Source: Euryarchaeota archaeon UBA549 (lineage in GTDB: Archaea > Thermoplasmatota > Poseidoniia > Poseidoniales > Poseidoniaceae). Taken from it: a stretch of 8,948 nucleotides of DNA. Each line of letters opens with the position of its first letter. The stretch's first letter is position 1. Below the pieces are notes generated by a model. That model was not told where the DNA came from. It ran no database searches and was given only the letters and a program-made list of their open reading frames with translations. The stretch lies in assembly GCA_002495645.1 (NCBI GenBank), contig DAGF01000007.1, positions 9,642 to 18,589 of the forward strand. Reading direction: 5' to 3'. The position numbers and the translations under genes are program-made. Positions 1 to 6,762 of the stretch are shown here, piece after piece.

Positions 1-957
1 GACCGCATGCTCGACATGGGTTTCTTCCCCGACATCATGTGGGTTGTTGAACGCATGACCGGGCGTGAACAAACGCTCCTCTTTTCGGCGACCTTCCCGC
101 AAGAGATCATCGATGCGGCTCACGAATTCATGAACGAACCCGATTTCGTTTTGACCAACGCTGAAGAGTTGGATGTCCCGCCCATCGACCTCTACTCCGT
201 TCGCATCGGGCGCTCAAACAAACTCTGGGTGCTCGGCCGTCTTCTCGTGCGAATGCAAGACACCGACCAGACCATCATCTTCTGCAACACCAAGCGCATG
301 GTCGACCTAGCGGTTGAGCGACTCAAGAAGCACCGCTTTGATGTCGCCGGTCTTCACGGCGACCTCAGCCAAAACCAGCGAGAGCGCATTCTCAATTCCT
401 TCAAGGAAGGTGAAGTCAAGACCATCATCGCCACCGACGTCGCTGCTCGTGGCATTGACGTTGACGGCATCACCCTCGTTGTCAACTACGATATTCCAAA
501 CGACATGGACTCCTTCATTCACCGTATTGGTCGCACAGGCCGCATCGGACGCACTGGAGAAGCGTGGAGTTTGGTTTCCCGAGACGATGAGCCACAATTG
601 TCCAAGATTATGGCCACCTACGGCCTTGACATTCAGCCATCCGAAGCCCCAGAACTTCCAGAAAGCGTTGAGCGAGACCCCGTTCGTCGCCAGGAGGACT
701 TCGGTGAAACAGCCGATGTGTTTGGCTACGTGACCGTCAAACTCTCCCTGCGACCCGAAGACGCCGGTTCTACGCTGAACGTGGCCAATTGGTTCGTTGA
801 ACAGTTGCGCTGCGATGAGTTGGCCATTGGCACCATCGCCTTCCGAGACGAGGCCACCTACGTGAGTCTTCACAGCAGCAAAATTGGCACCGCCATGAAA
901 GCTATCGAAAAGCGACCGTTCAACGGACAAACGATGACCGCTTCCATTGTGGAGTGA
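1..957 (+). CDS. DEAD-box ATP-dependent RNA helicase, 5'-truncated, with DbpA-like RNA-binding C-terminus
   Basis: This is the 3' part of a superfamily 2 RNA helicase that unwinds or remodels RNA using ATP. The reading frame is open to the window edge, and the first codons read DRMLDMGF, which normally follows directly on the DEAD box, so about one RecA domain is missing upstream. In the 318 visible residues I see motif III (SAT, about 29-31), motif IV (IIFCNT, about 92-97), motif V (ATDVAARGID, about 144-153) and motif VI (HRIGRTGRIG, about 174-183). The last 80 or so residues (about 241-318) have the pattern of the DbpA RNA-binding domain, including an IGTIAFRDEATYVSL core. In bacteria that domain directs DbpA to 23S rRNA, and a ribosome-assembly role here is an inference. 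The helicase call is firm. The substrate is not known. The stop codon abuts the stop of the convergent gene. Confidence 0.95.
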   Translation, partial: DRMLDMGFFPDIMWVVERMTGREQTLLFSATFPQEIIDAAHEFMNEPDFVLTNAEELDVPPIDLYSVRIGRSNKLWVLGRLLVRMQDTDQTIIFCNTKRMVDLAVERLKKHRFDVAGLHGDLSQNQRERILNSFKEGEVKTIIATDVAARGIDVDGITLVVNYDIPNDMDSFIHRIGRTGRIGRTGEAWSLVSRDDEPQLSKIMATYGLDIQPSEAPELPESVERDPVRRQEDFGETADVFGYVTVKLSLRPEDAGSTLNVANWFVEQLRCDELAIGTIAFRDEATYVSLHSSKIGTAMKAIEKRPFNGQTMTASIVE

Positions 958-2004
958 TCACTCTTCCTCGCCTCGTCGCTTCCACGAACCTGATTTTTTC
1001 GAGTGGTGCGATTTTGTTTGAGGTTCTGCTTCGTTGTCTGCTTTGACCTCTCGACTCGGCCATGTTCCATCCTCAAGAGGGCGCTCAACAACGACCATTG
1101 TACCGACGCCCACCGTCAGGCTGAGGGCGGAAAGCGACCAAGCATAGCCGATGGCGTCGTCCCACCGCTGCTCAGCATCGGCACAGTCCGAAGAGAGTTG
1201 ACTCGAAAATTCGCAGAAGGCAAGGGTATCCCTGGCATCAATGGCCTCTTGATTGGTTGAGATGTTGGTCATCGCCAACACGAAGAGCAGAAGCGCAGCA
1301 CCGAGGAGGGCTTTGTGTTTGGTTTCCCAGAGATGTCGGCGTTGAATTCGCCAAGGAGAGGGGTCTTCTTTGGTCGCCGCAAGGGTTCTGGCAGGGCCGC
1401 CAAATCGTAGGAACCAAACCAACCACATGCTGACCAGGACCACCAAAAAGCCCCACGTGTAAACGGTCTCGTGGAATTGCCACATGGGCGTCAAGCAGGC
1501 TTGCACGTTCGGTGTTTCAAGACAGGAATCCAAGGCGATGGGATAGAACACAACAAGACGAAGGATGTTCAGAATGTAGACGATGCCGCACATAACAGCG
1601 ACAGCTTTCCACTTTTCTCGCTGAGGCACACCGTCGGTCATCATCACCAGCGTTGACAAGAAAATCATCTCGTGAACACCAGCGCACTCATCCGAAACAT
1701 AGAGGCCAACGCTATCGTAAGGCCCGGGGAACGATGGGTGGAGCAGGTCAATACGTGTCAACCAGCCGTTGTGGTGGCTGATGACGGCGGTGCCCTCGCC
1801 GTAGATGAGGTTGGTGAGTTCGTTCCAAATCCATGCCTCAGTGACCTGAATGGGAGCGAGGGTATCGGAGGGGATGGTCAAAAACCAGTAGAAGGCCTCA
1901 ACCAAAATCAGGGCAAGGGGAATGCGGCCATAGCGCAAGCCCAACTCCCCAACTTCCTGCCAAGACATGTCCCCTTCAGGACGTGCTGACCCGGTCGCCG
2001 CCAT
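958..2004 (-). CDS. archaeosortase/exosortase-family membrane transpeptidase-like protein
   Basis: This 348-residue integral membrane protein resembles the archaeosortase/exosortase family, which cleaves C-terminal sorting tails of surface proteins and is thought to link them to lipid. The family's Cys-Arg-His triad is visible in order: C107 in DECAGVHEM, R149 in NILRLVVF, and H178 in WQFHETVY. Hydrophobic segments lie near 28-43, 108-122, 134-157 and 181-199. After the core there is an extra module of two more hydrophobic segments (about 231-246 and 288-306) around a loop with C264 and C274, then a charged tail. The reading frame stays open far upstream, but that part lies antisense to the TusA-like gene. 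I chose the ATG at 2004 because a TTTTCAA element sits 25 nt before it. The ATG at 1968 is a weaker alternative. The family call is good; substrates are unknown. Confidence 0.8.
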   Translation of the reverse strand: MAATGSARPEGDMSWQEVGELGLRYGRIPLALILVEAFYWFLTIPSDTLAPIQVTEAWIWNELTNLIYGEGTAVISHHNGWLTRIDLLHPSFPGPYDSVGLYVSDECAGVHEMIFLSTLVMMTDGVPQREKWKAVAVMCGIVYILNILRLVVFYPIALDSCLETPNVQACLTPMWQFHETVYTWGFLVVLVSMWLVWFLRFGGPARTLAATKEDPSPWRIQRRHLWETKHKALLGAALLLFVLAMTNISTNQEAIDARDTLAFCEFSSQLSSDCADAEQRWDDAIGYAWSLSALSLTVGVGTMVVVERPLEDGTWPSREVKADNEAEPQTKSHHSKKSGSWKRRGEEE

Positions 2005-2025
2005 GGTTGGAGAGCCACCCCGCTG

Positions 2026-2032
2026 TTGAAAA
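2026..2032 (-). promoter_or_regulatory. putative TATA-like element of the archaeosortase-like gene
   Basis: Read on the minus strand this is TTTTCAA, centred 25 nt before the ATG at 2004. That is the spacing expected if transcription starts at or next to the start codon (a leaderless mRNA). There is no Shine-Dalgarno sequence before this start, which fits. Similar elements precede three other starts in the window. Confidence 0.4.
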
Positions 2033-2086
2033 GATGTCGCGGGCCAACGGTCGCAGGAAAACGGGTTCATGCAGGCCGTGCATGTG

Positions 2087-2093
2087 TTCAAAA
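2087..2093 (+). promoter_or_regulatory. putative TATA-like element of the tusA-ribA operon
   Basis: The sequence TTCAAAA is centred 27 nt before the ATG at 2117, consistent with a leaderless transcript starting at that codon. It also argues against the in-frame ATG at 2069, which lies upstream of the element. Only spacing and resemblance to other elements in the window support it. Confidence 0.4.
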
Positions 2094-2116
2094 CGGGCAC
2101 CGGCTTGCGTTGCACC

Positions 2117-2368
2117 ATGGGAGAGCAAGGCGAGGGCCATGGCATCACCCATCGGCTTGATGTTCTGGGGTTCAATTGCCCGGTTCCCGTCGCCAAAACG
2201 AGGGAGGCCCTCGAAGAACTCCTTGCGGGGAATGTGTTGGAGGTTCTCGCTGACGACCCCGAAACGCTGCACGACATGCCACTGCTGATTGGACGAGGAC
2301 CTCACAATCTCTTGGAAGTGGCAAAGCAAGAAGGAGAGATACGCTTTATCATCGAGGTGAAATCATGA
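2117..2368 (+). CDS. TusA-like sulfurtransferase (SirA/YeeD family)
   Basis: This small 83-residue protein of the TusA family carries sulfur as a persulfide on a conserved cysteine. The hallmark CPxP motif is clear: C21 in LDVLGFNCPVPVAKT, followed by a helix (REALEELLAG) and the family's ADDPET stretch. The length matches E. coli TusA (81 residues) when the ATG at 2117 is used. An in-frame ATG at 2069 would add 16 residues with no family counterpart. Family members serve tRNA 2-thiouridine formation, molybdenum cofactor or general sulfur relay. Which pathway applies here cannot be told from the window. Its stop overlaps the ATG of ribA (ATGA), so the two are probably translationally coupled. 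That is an unusual partner and may hint at a shared cofactor context. Confidence 0.85.
   Translation: MGEQGEGHGITHRLDVLGFNCPVPVAKTREALEELLAGNVLEVLADDPETLHDMPLLIGRGPHNLLEVAKQEGEIRFIIEVKS
2354..2360 (+). promoter_or_regulatory. Shine-Dalgarno sequence of ribA
   Basis: GAGGTGA is nearly a full complement of the archaeal 16S rRNA 3' end. It lies inside the end of the TusA-like gene, four bases before the ribA ATG at 2365 and ten before the next in-frame ATG at 2371. It supports reinitiation or independent loading at the second gene of the operon. Confidence 0.6.
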
Positions 2369-2976
2369 ACATGGTCCGCAAAGATGACGTTCCAAGCATT
2401 GCCTTTCTTCCCACGGGCTTTGGTGACTTCCAAATTCAGGTCTTCCATGAAGAAACAACCGGATTTGACCACGTGGCGCTCACCCTCGGCGACATGGAGG
2501 GTCCCGACCCTGTTCTTGTTCGGGTTCACTCCGAATGCCTGACCGGCGATGTTTTTTCCAGCACCCGATGTGATTGTGGCCCGCAACTCCATGCGGCATT
2601 GAACGCCATCGTTGAGAAAGGATGGGGCACACTGCTCTATTTACGCCAAGAAGGGCGAGGCATCGGCCTTCACGCCAAAATCCAAGCCTATCATCTCCAG
2701 GATGCTGGTGCCGACACCTTGGACGCCAACCTGATGCTGGGCCACCCCGCAGATGCACGGGATTACGCCATCGCAGCGGAGATGCTTGAGGCGCTGTCGG
2801 TCAGTGAGGTGAATCTTCTCACCAACAACCCTGAGAAAGTCGCACAGTTGGAACAACACGGCATCAAGGTCGTGAAACGAACACCGCTCATCGTTGGTGT
2901 GAACACCAACAACCGAGCCTATCTCGCCACCAAAGGCGAGCGGATGGGCCACCACATACGGGACGAAGACTTGTGA
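2365..2976 (+). CDS. ribA: GTP cyclohydrolase II
   Basis: This enzyme opens GTP to 2,5-diamino-6-ribosylamino-4(3H)-pyrimidinone 5'-phosphate, formate and pyrophosphate, the first step of riboflavin synthesis. The 203 residues align along the full length with E. coli RibA at a constant offset of +4. Zinc ligands are C58 (RVHSECLTGD), C69 and C71 (RCDCG). The RQEGRGIGL stretch is at 94-102, Y109 matches E. coli Y105, and D130/R132 match the catalytic D126/R128. LLTNNP and PLIVGVNTNN follow near the C-terminus. It stands alone, without a fused DHBP synthase domain. Many archaea instead use the unrelated GTP cyclohydrolase III (ArfA), so this bacterial-type enzyme suggests old transfer or lineage-specific retention. 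It starts within an ATGA overlap with the TusA-like gene and ends two bases before a convergent tRNA gene. Confidence 0.95.
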   Translation: MNMVRKDDVPSIAFLPTGFGDFQIQVFHEETTGFDHVALTLGDMEGPDPVLVRVHSECLTGDVFSSTRCDCGPQLHAALNAIVEKGWGTLLYLRQEGRGIGLHAKIQAYHLQDAGADTLDANLMLGHPADARDYAIAAEMLEALSVSEVNLLTNNPEKVAQLEQHGIKVVKRTPLIVGVNTNNRAYLATKGERMGHHIRDEDL

Positions 2977-2978
2977 GA

Positions 2979-3054
2979 TGGGGCCGTGGCCGGGAATTGA
3001 ACCCGGGCTGGCAGAACCACAATCTGCCGTGCTAACCCCTACACCACCACAGCC
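2979..3054 (-). tRNA. tRNA-His (anticodon GTG)
   Basis: A complete cloverleaf can be folded by hand on the minus strand. The acceptor GCTGTGG pairs with CCACGGC with one G-T wobble. The D stem is GTGT/GCAC, and the anticodon stem GCAGA/TCTGC holds the loop TTGTGGT, with GTG at 3020-3018. The variable loop has four bases, and the T arm is CCGGG/CCCGG around TTCAATT. The extra 5' G (G-1, position 3054) opposite discriminator C73 is the identity element of histidine tRNA and is encoded in the gene. The 3' CCA (2981-2979) is encoded too. I see no intron. The gene runs toward ribA, leaving two bases between the CCA end and the ribA stop. Confidence 0.97.
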
Positions 3055-3084
3055 ATGAGAGGTAGAACCGCCTCATGCGCTTGG

Positions 3085-3094
3085 TATTTCAAAC
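3085..3094 (-). promoter_or_regulatory. putative TATA-like element of tRNA-His
   Basis: On the minus strand this reads GTTTGAAATA, centred about 35 nt before the first base of the tRNA. Transcription would then start some eight bases upstream and leave a short leader for RNase P to remove. The same bases read TATTTCAAAC on the plus strand, so the element could in principle face the other way, toward the surface-protein gene. Confidence 0.35.
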
Positions 3095-3147
3095 ATGCGC
3101 CAACCTCGTTTACGACAAAGCGCCCATGTGGTGCAGGGAACCCTTTG

Positions 3148-3154
3148 TTTCAAG
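3148..3154 (+). promoter_or_regulatory. putative TATA-like element of the surface-protein gene
   Basis: TTTCAAG is centred 28 nt before the ATG at 3179. This supports that ATG, which also opens a good signal peptide, over the in-frame ATG at 3095. The evidence is spacing and similarity to other elements in the window only. Confidence 0.35.
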
Positions 3155-3178
3155 AAGTGCCACCTCGTGCAAGAAGAC

Positions 3179-5569
3179 ATGCGACCTCACGGCAAGGTAC
3201 TCTTTTTGGTGGTCATGCTCCTCATGTTTTCCGCTTCACCGCTCTTGACCGCAGGGCAAGCCCGGAGCGTTCACAGCACGACGGACGTGGACCTCTTTCC
3301 TCAAGGAAACCTTGCTGATGCTGGCCATTGGAACGTTGGTGCTGAGACCTCCTTCACCCAAGAAAGTGCATCCTACACCGAATCGATGGTCGCTGACCAA
3401 CGCTTGACAATGCTTCACACCCGACCCGTCCACCTCGACACGCTCACAGTTTGGTCCTCCACCTCCCCAACCAATTCCAATTACTCAACCGGGGCCCCCG
3501 ATGGTGCAAGCACCTGGTCAACCGGGCCTGAGATCGAATTGACCGATTTCGATGTCTCCGGTCTGCTCAACTATCCTCTGGTTGAACTCTCCATGGTTGG
3601 CGTGTTCCAAATTCCTGATGCGCTTCAAGAAGATACGGTTCGTATTTCGGTGGAACACGGTGATGGTTTTGACCTTCTGAAGACGTTCGCCCACACCCAA
3701 GGCAACGTCGATTACATCAACAACTCGGCGTACAAAATCAACATCACTGGCTTGATGGATTGGACTTGGGACGACATCGCTCAAATGACGTTCACGCTCG
3801 ACTATGTTTCAGCCGGCGGCGTGGATGATTCACGACTCGTCGTGGATGCCTTGGGCCTCGACATTACCGTTCAGACGCCGTGGTACGGCGGTGAAGTGGC
3901 CTACGCCTCTTCCCAATTCAGCGGACATGACCTCCCCGTCATGGGACTGGATTTCAGCAGCGGAACCAACGACAACATGGCATTGGACGAGTGCGGACTC
4001 AAGCCCACCATTGAGGGAACCACGGGCCAATGGACCAGCGACGTGGTCAACCATCCCCCCGAGCAAACGCTCGGTCGTGTTCATCATGCTGTTGAGGGCG
4101 ACAGCGGGAATGTGTCGGTTGAGGTCGCCGTGTTTGAAAACGGGGTCATGACCGACGATTTCACAGCTCTCCAACCCAACACCCTCTTGCCCACAGGCGA
4201 TGCCTACCAAGTCCGAATCACCGTTACCGACGCTTGTGTTTCATCGGCATGGGTTGATGTCAACGACCCCTCACTTCGGTTGGAAGGGCGTGTCTTTGGC
4301 AACAACGACGGCATTGATGACGATTATTCACGATGGTTGGTGTTCGTGAACGACCAGGTCGTTTCCAACGAACCCATGTCCCTTGGCGCCTTCACGCATG
4401 AATGGCCCATCGGTGCCTTCCTTCGCCCCGGGACGTCGGCCTATACCGTTGAATTGCGCGCTTGGTTCACGTGGGATTCCGATGGTACAGCGAGCCATAC
4501 AGCGCTTGAATTCTCCAACCTCGATGTCACCGGCGGCTACGCCATTGAGTGGGATGAAAACCCGGTGTGCGAGGCCATCGGCGACCAGCAGTTGAGTGAA
4601 GACAACGGGGGCATCATTTTGCCACTGATTCGCCGATGCACAGACGACCGTGCGACCAACGAAGACCTTCAGGTTCAGTTCACAAATACGAACGAGGACC
4701 TGGTCGCCGTTGACCTGACCGAAGGTGATGTCCGTCTTCGCCTGCTCCCTGAAGCAAGCGGTCAAGCCATCATTGGTGTGATGGTCATCGACCCTGCTGG
4801 AAACACGTGGCAGGACGCCTTTTCTCTGGTGGTCGACGCAGTGGACGACCCCCCCGTGGTCGCTGAATTCCAATCCCTGATTCCCGTTGAGCGAGAACTC
4901 GAGACGGTCATCAACATGACGTGGAGCGATGTTGATTCGCCCGGTCAAGTAACGGCCTCGACCAACCGTTCATGGGCCACGGTGGACTTGGCAAGCAACA
5001 CCTTGACGGTCAACCCATCTGCAGTCGGCTTCCAATCGGTTCTCGTGTCCGTATGCGACCAGACGAGTTGCACCGAGCGAGAAGTCGACCTTGAGGTGAT
5101 GGCCTTGCCGGATTTGACCATTGAATCCATCACCTTTGACAAGGAGGAACTGACCCAAGGGGACATCATCTCAATGCGTGTTCTGGTTAGGAACCAAGGG
5201 CAAGCAGATGCCACCATGGTGTCGGTTCGGTGCCAAACCGAAGACCAACTCATCGGCGTCCAAACCATTGCCATCATCCAGCCGGGAGAACTCCAATCCG
5301 TTATGTGCGATTGGCAAATCCCTCTCGATGCTCGAGTTCTACGATTCAACGCCGTGGTTGACCGTGGATTGGAAATTCAAGAGGGTGATGAGGACAACAA
5401 CGTGTTGGAAGAACTGGTTGCCATCAACGAACTCGTTGAGGACAACGCTGATTCCACCGAGGGTCTTCTCTCTGCGCAAACCGCCATGATCGGTGTTGTG
5501 CTTCTTGCCTTGGGATTGCTCGGTTTGATCGTCTTCATGATGCCCCCGAAAATCAAGAAAATCCAATGA
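3179..5569 (+). CDS. secreted, C-terminally anchored surface protein with Ig/cadherin-like and CARDB domains
   Basis: This 796-residue exported protein starts with a signal peptide (basic MRPHGK, hydrophobic core about 7-24, small residues near 25-28). The first 450 or so residues are beta-rich and unrecognised. Regions about 458-555 and 556-641 look like Ig/cadherin-like repeats, with the linker VVDAVDDPPV between them. Residues about 644-745 match the CARDB adhesion-like fold (PDLTIESITF, VLVRNQGQADA, DEDNN). One membrane helix (about 769-788) is followed by a short basic end, PPKIKKIQ, so the bulk should face outside. Six N-X-S/T sequons (101, 181, 188, 311, 579, 596) allow archaeal N-glycosylation. 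I see no PGF- or PEP-type sorting motif before the helix, so processing by the nearby archaeosortase-like enzyme is unproven. The start at 3179 rather than 3095 follows from the signal peptide. The ligand or partner is unknown. Confidence 0.85.
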   Translation: MRPHGKVLFLVVMLLMFSASPLLTAGQARSVHSTTDVDLFPQGNLADAGHWNVGAETSFTQESASYTESMVADQRLTMLHTRPVHLDTLTVWSSTSPTNSNYSTGAPDGASTWSTGPEIELTDFDVSGLLNYPLVELSMVGVFQIPDALQEDTVRISVEHGDGFDLLKTFAHTQGNVDYINNSAYKINITGLMDWTWDDIAQMTFTLDYVSAGGVDDSRLVVDALGLDITVQTPWYGGEVAYASSQFSGHDLPVMGLDFSSGTNDNMALDECGLKPTIEGTTGQWTSDVVNHPPEQTLGRVHHAVEGDSGNVSVEVAVFENGVMTDDFTALQPNTLLPTGDAYQVRITVTDACVSSAWVDVNDPSLRLEGRVFGNNDGIDDDYSRWLVFVNDQVVSNEPMSLGAFTHEWPIGAFLRPGTSAYTVELRAWFTWDSDGTASHTALEFSNLDVTGGYAIEWDENPVCEAIGDQQLSEDNGGIILPLIRRCTDDRATNEDLQVQFTNTNEDLVAVDLTEGDVRLRLLPEASGQAIIGVMVIDPAGNTWQDAFSLVVDAVDDPPVVAEFQSLIPVERELETVINMTWSDVDSPGQVTASTNRSWATVDLASNTLTVNPSAVGFQSVLVSVCDQTSCTEREVDLEVMALPDLTIESITFDKEELTQGDIISMRVLVRNQGQADATMVSVRCQTEDQLIGVQTIAIIQPGELQSVMCDWQIPLDARVLRFNAVVDRGLEIQEGDEDNNVLEELVAINELVEDNADSTEGLLSAQTAMIGVVLLALGLLGLIVFMMPPKIKKIQ

Positions 5570-5691
5570 TGGAACCCTTCGAGGTGAAAGGTCGGCGTTC
5601 GCATCTCCGATGTCGGATAACGCGTGAAACACCCTCAAACTTGATAACCAAAACGTAGGAGGCGAGGTTGCTTTGAGGTCGTGGGGGCCGT

Positions 5692-5705
5692 TCAACCTTG
5701 GTTGA
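5692..5705. repeat. short perfect inverted repeat in the gap after the surface-protein gene
   Basis: TCAACC and GGTTGA flank two bases (TT). The repeat lies within the roughly 220-bp gap between the surface-protein stop and the cbf5 stop, 19 bases before a possible small ORF. It could be a dimeric operator or a weak hairpin. The stem is short and has no T-run after it, so I do not call it a terminator. Nothing else stands out in the gap apart from the small ORF. Confidence 0.4.
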
Positions 5706-5724
5706 CAAAGCAGGAGTGGGAACC

Positions 5725-5790
5725 ATGTCTCAACTGAAAATCCGCATTGAAACGGACGAATACATCTACGAAGAATACATCGAAGCTTGA
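5725..5790 (+). CDS. possible 21-residue small protein
   Basis: An ATG with a GGAG Shine-Dalgarno sequence eight bases upstream (5713-5716) opens a frame for 21 residues, starting MSQLKIRIETDEY and ending in a Tyr/Glu-rich stretch. The second half repeats a nine-base unit (GAATACATC), giving EYIYEEYIE. The stop lies three bases from the convergent cbf5 stop, the same close tail-to-tail packing seen elsewhere in the window, which is weak support for a real gene. An in-frame GTG at 5716 would add three residues. I recognise no family. It could equally be a chance frame in an untranslated region. Confidence 0.3.
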   Translation: MSQLKIRIETDEYIYEEYIEA

Positions 5791-5793
5791 GCC

Positions 5794-6762
5794 TCAAGAG
5801 GCGGTTGGCCAACGTCGAGGGTAGACCTCGGTGTCAATGAGCACCATGCTTGGTCGCGCAACTTCGCCAGCATCAAGCGTAGCGATGTCATCCGAGTCCA
5901 TCTTCAAGCGAACAAAGCCAACGGCTTCGTCTTTCATTGACGACACCATCAGTTCAGTCCCCTTCTTCAAGTTCTGAGGGATGCTGATGAGCCCTGGACG
6001 GAGCAGAGGAGCGCCGTAGGCGATAGCGGCAACTGCACTGTCCTTGACGTGGCAACGAGGGATGTCCACGAGGAGTTTTTCAATGGGGTGAACGATGGCC
6101 TTGAGCGCATCTTCTTGGCCGCATTCCTTCCAAAGCCACACGGCGTCGGCCAACTGGTCCATCGTCACGCAGTGTTCGAGGTTAAACATCCCAGATGTTT
6201 CTCTTCGGAGTTCTTTGAGGGTCACCGGGGTGTTCAGCAAGAGGCCCATGTCGCGAGCCATGGTCCGAATGTACGTGCCCGCTTCACAGGTGATTCGCGC
6301 CACAACATCGTTTTCGTCAATGTCCAACAACTCGAAGGCGTGAATGGTACGCGTGCGAACCTGCACCTTCACCGCAGAAACTTCGGGTGGAACGTTGTAA
6401 ATTCGACCCGTCAAGGACGCCATCGTTTCACGAATGGTCGCTTCATCGGGTCGGTCTCGAAACCGAAGCACGGCGATGTAGGACTTGGTGTGCTTCAGGA
6501 TTTTATTGGTGATTTTCATGCAACGCCCGGTCATGAGGGGAAGCACGCCGGTTGCAAAGGGGTCCAGTGTTCCACCGTGGCCCAAGCGTTCCAAACCAAG
6601 CATGTCTCGGGCCCAAGCTGCGAGTTGATGCGAGGTGGGACCCGCTGGTTTGTCGATGAGAATGAAGCCAGAGGCAAGGCGTTGCTCAAGCGAGCGGTCA
6701 TCGGGAGCCGTTCCGAAAGCGGCGTCCGTTGTGGGGGCATCGTCCAAGACATGCAGACTCAT
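5794..6762 (-). CDS. cbf5: tRNA/rRNA pseudouridine synthase Cbf5 (dyskerin homologue), TruB family
   Basis: This is the catalytic subunit of archaeal H/ACA ribonucleoprotein, which isomerises guided uridines in rRNA to pseudouridine. It may also make tRNA Psi55. Residues about 31-230 form the TruB domain: GFILIDKPAGPTSH at 32-45 and the signature GHGGTLDPFATG, with catalytic Asp at D67. YIRTMARDMG (164-173) is another family motif. Residues about 231-317 are a PUA domain (DSAVAAIAYGAPLLRPG, then LDAGEVARPSMVLI). The PUA domain and the Cbf5-like spacing point to Cbf5 rather than bacterial TruB. The length of 322 is normal for archaeal Cbf5, with a somewhat longer variable N-terminus. Its ATG overlaps the cmk stop (ATGA), with GGAGG seven bases before it, so it is the last gene of the EMC3-cmk-cbf5 operon. 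Confidence 0.93.
   Translation of the reverse strand: MSLHVLDDAPTTDAAFGTAPDDRSLEQRLASGFILIDKPAGPTSHQLAAWARDMLGLERLGHGGTLDPFATGVLPLMTGRCMKITNKILKHTKSYIAVLRFRDRPDEATIRETMASLTGRIYNVPPEVSAVKVQVRTRTIHAFELLDIDENDVVARITCEAGTYIRTMARDMGLLLNTPVTLKELRRETSGMFNLEHCVTMDQLADAVWLWKECGQEDALKAIVHPIEKLLVDIPRCHVKDSAVAAIAYGAPLLRPGLISIPQNLKKGTELMVSSMKDEAVGFVRLKMDSDDIATLDAGEVARPSMVLIDTEVYPRRWPTAS

Noticed and set aside
307..930. A 207-residue minus-strand frame inside the helicase gene
   Set aside because: The plus strand carries helicase motifs across the whole stretch, so this is a shadow frame.
2005..2277. N-terminal extension of the archaeosortase-like frame up to 2277
   Set aside because: It runs antisense through the conserved CPxP part of the TusA-like gene, and its Ser/Arg/Pro-rich composition is noise.
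3095..3178. 28-residue N-terminal extension of the surface protein from the ATG at 3095
   Set aside because: It would bury the signal peptide internally, and the likely TATA element lies downstream of that ATG.
4328..4948. A 206-residue minus-strand frame inside the surface-protein gene
   Set aside because: It is antisense to continuous Ig-like coding sequence and has no motif.
5566..5658. A 30-codon frame whose ATG overlaps the surface-protein stop (ATGA)
   Set aside because: The residues (MMEPFEVKGRRSHLRC and on) show no fold or family pattern, and nothing but the overlap supports it. A single chance overlap is not enough.
5786..5802. Small inverted repeats at the junction of the small ORF and cbf5 (CTTGAG/CTCAAG, GCCTC/GAGGC)
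   Set aside because: The loops are one or two bases and the two stems exclude each other. There is no T-run, so a terminator cannot be claimed.
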